This document shows positions 58,756-64,000 of a stretch of 64,000 nt of DNA, in pieces. The DNA comes from Lineus longissimus (lineage: Eukaryota; Nemertea; Pilidiophora; Heteronemertea; Lineidae). Numbering within the stretch: position 1 is the first letter of the stretch; the number at the start of each line of letters is the position of its first letter. Below the pieces are notes generated by a model. The model had not been told where the DNA came from, ran no database searches, and worked only from the letters and a program-made list of their open reading frames with translations. The stretch is from contig NC_088317.1 in assembly GCF_910592395.1 (NCBI RefSeq), positions 18,644,039-18,708,038 on the forward strand. The letters are read 5' to 3'. The translations under genes and the position numbers were made by a program.

Positions 58756-59528
58756 CGTAGTTAGGCTATAACTCAATAATGTCGGGAAGGTGGGAGACAG
58801 AGTTACAAATAAACACAAGAATCTTTCAAACACACAAGACTCAATCTGAAGATCGAAGACATATACATTATAACTGTTTCTCTGTAGCAGGGTCGAGCTG
58901 TGGTTCAGTCTCCGGTCATGTAATGATGAAGCAAAATACAATTTGTAGTGTCTCCTCCAGGGTTGTGACTGTCTTCGGAGAGTGTGTGACTTACAGACAT
59001 ACGTTGGTCAATTAGACACATAAAACTCTCCGATGCTCATGATCAAGACCCAAGCAGCGTTGCCCCCCCCCCCCCCGCTTGATGAGATGCAAACGTACTT
59101 AAGTTATGAGCCAATTCGGTATTAGTGTCTCAGTGAGAGAAGTCATTTCTGAAGGACACGCCGGTACGTCCTCCAAGCTGATATATCCGTACGACACTCA
59201 TCTTCTCTGGTGCTGCCATCTGAGCTAAGAAAATGGAACTAGGCAATTACTAAAAATTAAAAATATCGCCGGTGTTTAGGGCGGGGGACGATTTACAGCT
59301 GGAACCCCTGAACCAGCTCCCTCAGATCCGTCATTCATCAAGTCAAAGCAAGCATGAACCTGCTGGTTTAATCTGTGGTTTATCTTATTAATATACTACC
59401 TAACGAGACCCTTATATACTGTGCAAAATCTCTCGGCATTACATCCATGGTGTTAACCCCACTTACGTAGCAGTTGCAGGTCAATTGTCTATGCTGCCAC
59501 CCCTTAGTGAGGACAATAACTAGTAGTC
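58756..59528. other. Inter-array segment with an inverted copy of a later block
   Basis: From about 59255 to 59400 the sequence is the reverse complement of 62205-62320 (key words GACGATTTACAGCTGGAACC and CATTCATCAAGTCAAAGCAA). A run of 14 C lies at 59063-59076. No coding content recognised. Confidence 0.8.
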
Positions 59529-59716
59529 CCGGTGTAATGTTTTTGAGTGTTTCTGTTTTTGAGTGTTTCCCCTCATTGTTTGGGAACGCTCAAAAATAGA
59601 TTGACGAGTTTTTCTGTGTATCCCCCCCCCCCCCCTATTGAAAAGTCATGGTCTCTCTAGCTGCCTATTGCTTGGAAACACTGAAACATGGGGAACAACC
59701 ACAGATGTTACACCGG
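59529..59716. mobile_element. Foldback MITE, copy 2 of the CCGGTGTAA family
   Basis: Perfect 9-base terminal inverted repeats (CCGGTGTAA / TTACACCGG) flank TTTTTGAGTGTTTCCCCTCA on the left and GGAAACACTGAAACATGGGG on the right. A 14-C run occupies 59622-59635 in the centre. It is the shorter relative of the element at 44.0-44.3 kb. Confidence 0.8.
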
Positions 59717-59823
59717 CATGAAATGTGGAAATATTGACGCTGTTTACTTCTTCGCACATTTTGTACACGTTGTTGTGACCGAGGAAGTGATGTGATATGC
59801 GTACCTGACATTTGTGCTTTTAA

Positions 59824-60108
59824 CCTGGCCTGGCTGTGACTGTCTCATCTCTCTCATCATGTTGACAACTTGGCAGAGCAGCCAAGACTGATTTGACCTG
59901 GCTGTGACTGTCTCATCTCTCTCACCATGTTAACAACTTGGCAGAGCAGCCAAGACTGATGTGGCCTGGCTGTGACTGTCTCATCTCTCTCACCATGTTA
60001 ACAACTTGGCAGAGTAGCCAAGACTGATTTGGCCTGGTTGTGACTGTCTCATCTCTCTCATGCATCATGTTGTCAGCACGGTGGAGCAGCCAGGACTGTC
60101 AAACAGTC
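59824..60108 (-). repeat. SatA array A3, inverted (about 4 monomers)
   Basis: Monomers read as the reverse complement of the other arrays (CCTGGCTGTGACTGTCTCAT). They are joined at the right to the inverted AT-rich linker by the same junction as array A2. Confidence 0.95.
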
Positions 60109-60203
60109 GTGTGAGATCACTAGAGCTTGCACTTACATAATAGTATAAAACTAAGATAAATATAACATATATATATATATTACCGTCATCAGGTGCGCAT
60201 CAT
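60109..60203 (-). other. Inverted AT-rich linker and SatB stub
   Basis: Reverse complement of the linker at 57786-57870, with a (TA)n run, ending at ACCGTCATCAGGTGCGCATC, the first part of a SatB unit. The SatB remnant is cut directly by the next SatA array. Confidence 0.85.
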
Positions 60204-60497
60204 GAGAGATGAGACAGTCACAGCCAAGCCGAATCAGCCCTTGCTGCTCCACCGTGTTGCCAACATGGTGAGCGAGATGAGACGATCACAGCCAGTCCGA
60301 ATCAGCCCTTGCTGCTCCACCGTGCTGCCAACATGGTGAGCGAGATGAGACGATCACAGCCAGTCCGAATCAGCCCTTGCTGCTCCACCGTGCTGCCAAC
60401 ATGCTGAGAGAGATGAGACAGTCACAGCCAGGCCGATTCAGTCCTGGCTGCTCCACCATGTTGCCAACATGGTGAGAGAGATGAGACAGTCACAGCG
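60204..60497 (+). repeat. SatA array A4 (about 4 monomers)
   Basis: Forward monomers of a local subtype (AATCAGCCCTTGCTGCTCC; GAGCGAGATGAGACGATCAC). They end at GACAGTCACAGC, where sulfatase-derived sequence begins. Confidence 0.95.
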
Positions 60498-60703
60498 TCT
60501 GCAAAGACATCAGTCACAACCTGACAAAGAGGAGACACCACAAACAACTTGCTTGTCTATGCGCTTGGGTAGATCTAATGGACCTGGCAGCCAACAGGTC
60601 AATGTTTAGAGAGAGGACCTTGTTGTAGCCGTAGCAGCCAAGAGTTGTCTCAAATCATCCACAACAATCAACAGAACATTGGGTTTCTGGGAATGTGCGA
60701 GAC
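60498..60703 (-). pseudogene. IDS: Iduronate-2-sulfatase exon fragment, right copy (longer, frameshifted)
   Basis: On the minus strand, after the acceptor TTGTTTTAG, the frame reads LAHSQKPNVLLIVVDDLR. One base is then missing relative to the left copy. In the next frame it continues LGCYGYNKVLSLNIDLLAAR, matching the family's LGCYGDKLVRSPNIDQLA. Further on, QASC and, in another frame, VSSLSG resemble the QAVC and VSFLTG that bracket the catalytic CxPSR motif, but the motif itself is not intact. Homology then runs out against SatA. This extends about 100 bases beyond the left copy, so neither copy was made from the other in its present state. Confidence 0.8.
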
Positions 60704-61375
60704 CTAAAACAAATGCCAACACAACCGAGATGAAAGTGGATACAGAATTGTGACAAAGATACTGATGATAACATCACACATGCCAATGGAGTATTTAATT
60801 GTGCTGGCTCCTCAATTAGAACTTCCTCCAAGAGAAATTTGTCCAAGAGACATATCCAATAATCATATGGACAGTCTCATCAGTCAGTCGGTCCTAAAGA
60901 CATTTTTAATAAACATGGGGACAATCTCTTCCGAGTGGTAATCCGTCCAATTGACCAAGACCAAGTATCTGATTTATAATAGGGGCCTATATGTAGCCTA
61001 GGCCCCTGGTCTGCTCGTATGACACATATTTTGGGTATGTAAAATTGTTATGACAAATATATAAAAAAAACAGTAACATTAGAATATTATTTAGTGTTAG
61101 AGGTATCCATCCATAAAATCAAGATCACTTTCAGTTGATATTTCTTGAGATGAAAACGGAAAAAACATAATAATGAAGGCACATTAGCAAAACCAAAATA
61201 TTGATCTTTCAGAAATTAGTTAGGTATCAAACTTTCGTTTCTCAGGTCATCGAAGTATTTGAAGAAGTCGTGATCGCGTAATGACGAACGCCCGCTGACC
61301 TAATACTCGTAGCACAGTGACATGTGCATATCTTCGCTAATTTTGAATGTTTGCCATACCATGTATATGCATCAT
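60704..61375 (-). other. Right copy of captured IDS intron sequence
   Basis: Reverse complement of 52735-53402 with scattered substitutions and small indels. The two copies face away from each other in sulfatase sense, with about 7 kb between them. The presence of an intron end shows that the source was genomic DNA, not a processed transcript. Confidence 0.8.
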
Positions 61376-61434
61376 AGTTAATTAATTCTAATAGATGGTG
61401 ACCGAGGACCGTCATTGGGTGCCACGTTTTAGCG

Positions 61435-61850
61435 TGATCGGATGCGCATCCGATATGCCACGAGATCCTTCACCGTCAATTCCTTTACCGCTCGGATGAG
61501 CATCCGATATGCCACTAGATTTTGACTTTTGTAAAGGTTTCGGGGATACGACCAATGCATGTTAGCACCGTCGGCGGAACCCCAAACCGCCCTCTCGATC
61601 TATCCGTAGGCCGCGCCACTAGACTGTCAGCGCTCACGGACTCCAGTATATAGACCATCGGTTCTTAGACCTTTACCTTTCAAACATATATAACTTCGCG
61701 ACTCACTTATAGGTGTTGTTTTTTTCACATGCATTGGTCTCGTGGTTTACGGAAAAGTAGGCCAATACACGTAATAGTGTCTAAAAACAATATTCAGTTA
61801 ATGGAATTACATTTTTTTCCATTACTGTTTGCTTAATATTCCCCTATCGC
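61435..61850 (-). other. Inverted module M2: SatB remnant, GC-rich block, leader
   Basis: From right to left this repeats M1: leader (about 61670-61850), GC-rich block (61540-61660) and about 1.5 SatB units (61435-61510, with one unit's palindrome changed to CGGATGAGCATCCG). It directly abuts the right IDS copy in the place where M1 has more SatB and SatA. Confidence 0.85.
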
Positions 61851-61859
61851 CCTTTATTT

Positions 61860-62040
61860 CTGTGGAGCAGCCAGGTCAAACAGTTGTGTGAGCCCACTAG
61901 AGCTTGCACTTACATAATAGTATAAAACTAAAATAAATATAACCGTCATTGGATGCCACGAGATTTACAGTTCCCCTACCGTCAACGTCGCTGGAGATGG
62001 GTGCCACGAGTTTTTGACTTTTGACTTTTTGACGGCAGTG
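61860..62040 (-). other. Inverted module M3: SatA stub, linker, SatB-like end
   Basis: Reverse complement of about 62430-62600: GTGGAGCAGCCAGG stub, linker (TAGAGCTTGCACTTACATAA), then ACCGTCATTGGATGCCACG and GTCAACGTCGCTGGAGATGG. Together with M4 it makes a long inverted repeat, arms about 165 bases, centred near 62235. Confidence 0.85.
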
Positions 62041-62315
62041 TAGCGAGGTTCTGGTCAATTCAAACGACAATCTTTCCTCCTACGCTCCCCTACCGTGGAC
62101 CAGAAGTACGACACGGAACGTAAACAAGACGTACCCATGGGAGCAATGCCCCAAGAAACTGACGGGTATATAAACAACTTGATCTGTTGATATGTATAGT
62201 ATAGTTAAGATAAACCGCATGATTAAACCAGGTTCATACTTGCTTTGACTTGATGAATGACGGATCTGCGGGAGCTGGTTCAGGGGTTCCAGCTGTAAAT
62301 CGTCCCCCACCCTAA
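62041..62315. other. Spacer of the M3/M4 inverted repeat
   Basis: Holds the block 62205-62315 whose inverse is found at 59255-59400. No coding content recognised. Confidence 0.7.
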
Positions 62316-62590
62316 ATTCGCCGGAGTCCGTGAGCGCTGACAGTCATGCGGCGCGCCATACGGATACGATCGGGAGGGCAGTTTGGGGGTCCGCAGACGG
62401 TGCTGCTCGCATGCATTGGTCGTATCCCGAAACCTTTACAAAAGTCAAAAACTCGTGGCACCCATCTCCAGCGACGTTGACGGTAAGGGAACTGTAAATC
62501 TCGTGGCATCCAATGACGGTTATATTTATTTTAGTTTTATACTATTATGTAAGTGCAAGCTCTAGTGGGCTCACACAACTGTTTGACAAC
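62316..62590 (+). other. Module M4: GC-rich block, SatB-like end, linker
   Basis: GC-rich block with CATTGGTCGTATCCCGAAAC, a diverged SatB-like part (GACGGTAAGGGAACTG, CTCGTGGCATCCAATGACGG) and the linker leading to SatA. Its order is the same as in M1 but with most SatB units absent. Confidence 0.85.
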
Positions 62591-64000
62591 ACAGCCGTGC
62601 TGACAACATGATGAGAGAGATGAGACAGTCACAGCCAGGTCAAATCAGTCGTGGCTGCTCTGCCAAGTTGTCAACATGGTGAGAGATATGAGGCAGTCAC
62701 AGCCAGGCTGAATCAGTCCTGGCTGCTCGATCGTGTTGACAACATGACGAGAGAGATGAGACAGTCACAGCCAGGCCACATCAGTCTTGTTGGCTGCTCT
62801 GCCAAGTTGTCAACATGGTGAGAGAGATGAGACAGTCACAGCCAGGCCGAATCAGTCCTGTCTGCTCCACCGTGTTGACAGCATGATGAGAGAGTTGGGA
62901 CAGTCACAGCCAGGCCGAATCAGTCCTGGCTGCTCCACCGTGTTGACAGCATGATGAGAGAGTTGGGACAGTCACAGCCAGACCGAATCAGTCCTGGCTG
63001 CTCCACCTTGTTGACAGCATGATGAGAGAGATGAGACAGTCACAGCCAGGTCAAATCAGTCGTGGCTGCTCTGCCAAGTTGTCAACATGGTGAGAGATAT
63101 GAGGCAGTCACAGCCAGGCCGAATCAGTCCTGGCTGCTCCACCGTGTTGACAGCATGATGAGAGAGTTGGGACAGTCACAGCCAGGCCGAATCAGTCCTG
63201 GCTGCTCCACCGTCTAGACAGCATGATGAGTGAGATGGGACGATCACAGCCAGGCCGAATCAGTTCTGGCTGCTCCACCTTGTTAACAACATGATAAGAG
63301 AGATGGGACAGTCACAGCCAGGCCGAATCAGTCCTGGCTGCTCCACCTTGTTGACAACATGATAAGAGAGATGAGACAGTCACAGCCAGGCCGAATCAGT
63401 CCTGGCTGCTCCACCGTCTAGACAGCATGATGAGTGAGATGAGACAGTCACAGCCAGGTCAAATCAGTCGTGGCTGCTCTGCCAAGTTGTCAACATGGTG
63501 AGAGATATGAGGCAGTCACAGCCAGGCCGAATCAGTCCTGGCTGCTCCACCGTGTTGACAGCATGATGAGAGAGTTGGGACAGTCACAGCCAGGCCGAAT
63601 CAGTCCTGGCTGCTCCACCGTGTTGACAGCATGATGAGAGAGTTGGGACAGTCACAGCCAGACCGAATCAGTCCTGGCTGCTCCACCTTGTTGACAGCAT
63701 GATGAGAGAGATGAGACAGTCACAGCCAGGTCAAATCAGTCGTGGCTGCTCTGCCAAGTTGTCAACATGGTGAGAGATATGAGGCAGTCACAGCCAGGCC
63801 GAATCAGTCCTGGCTGCTCCACCGTGTTGACAGCATGATGAGAGAGTTGGGACAGTCACAGCCAGGCCGAATCAGTCCTGGCTGCTCCACCGTCTAGACA
63901 GCATGATGAGTGAGATGGGACGATCACAGCCAGGCCGAATCAGTTCTGGCTGCTCCACCTTGTTGACAACATGATAAGAGAGATGGGACAGTCACAGCCA
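62591..64000 (+). repeat. SatA array A5 with higher-order structure, runs off the window
   Basis: About 21 monomers of 68 bases. A marker variant (GGTCAAATCAGTCGTGGCTG with GAGAGATATGAGGCAG) recurs at 62641, 63052, 63460 and 63732, spacings of 411, 408 and 272, that is six, six and four monomers. A second marker (CCGTCTAGACAGCATGATGA) follows the same multi-monomer blocks. This shows amplification of multi-monomer units. The array is not complete at position 64000. Confidence 0.95.

Noticed and set aside
53165-60941. Mirrored frames starting MTKILMITSHMPMEYLIVL in both arms, as a conserved duplicated gene
   Set aside because: They lie antisense in what should be IDS intron sequence, and their similarity follows from the inverted duplication.

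Overview
This is animal nuclear DNA, not prokaryotic. It is AT-rich, almost free of long open frames, carries spliced-gene signals (an exon ending exactly at a consensus donor) and is full of tRNA-derived SINEs, decayed LINE fragments, foldback/MITE-like elements and minisatellites. The one confident host exon is the first coding exon of a muscleblind-like (MBNL) RNA-binding protein on the minus strand near 3.7-3.9 kb. Its wording ([20 protein letters not shown]) looks to me more like lophotrochozoan than vertebrate muscleblind proteins, so a marine lophotrochozoan-type invertebrate is my best guess. This is not resolved from the window.

Layout. 1-3.7 kb: start of the MBNL intron downstream of coding exon 1. 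3.73-3.96 kb: MBNL coding exon 1. 4-46.6 kb: no recognisable host coding exon. It holds dispersed repeats: a 69-bp in-frame minisatellite (12.5 kb), tRNA-SINEs (20.8, 21.15, 35.5 kb), a 33-bp minisatellite (22.7 kb), a CAGTGGAACCC-ended repeat (25.6, 35.2, 38.7 kb), two non-LTR retrotransposon fragments (29.7, 44.7 kb), a 12-bp minisatellite (33.7 kb), foldback elements (36.0, 44.1 kb) and a 128-bp tandem array (40.2-41.0 kb). Near 46.6 kb a minus-strand exon-like segment has a YY1-type element and a strong donor. It could be a distal noncoding first exon of MBNL, which would make the whole 4-46 kb stretch its first intron. 46.8-47.8 kb: another member of the element family seen at 40-41 kb.

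51.8-64 kb (end of window) is a repeat complex and the most unusual part. Two satellites (SatA, about 68 bp; SatB, 56 or 50 bp built round the palindrome CGGATGCGCATCCG), an AT-rich linker, a GC-rich block and a leader recur as modules in direct and inverted orientation. Two copies of a fragment of an iduronate-2-sulfatase (IDS) type gene, intron end plus start of an exon, lie in this complex in opposite orientation about 7 kb apart, each with its own disabling changes. A non-LTR retrotransposon endonuclease-like fragment abuts one satellite array. The arrangement suggests a mobile or amplifying unit that captured a piece of a host sulfatase gene and then duplicated and inverted. That reading is inference; the repeats, orientations and sulfatase homology are read directly from the sequence.

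Method limits: alignments were made by eye, satellite copy numbers are approximate, and boundaries of degenerate elements are good to perhaps 10-30 bases.
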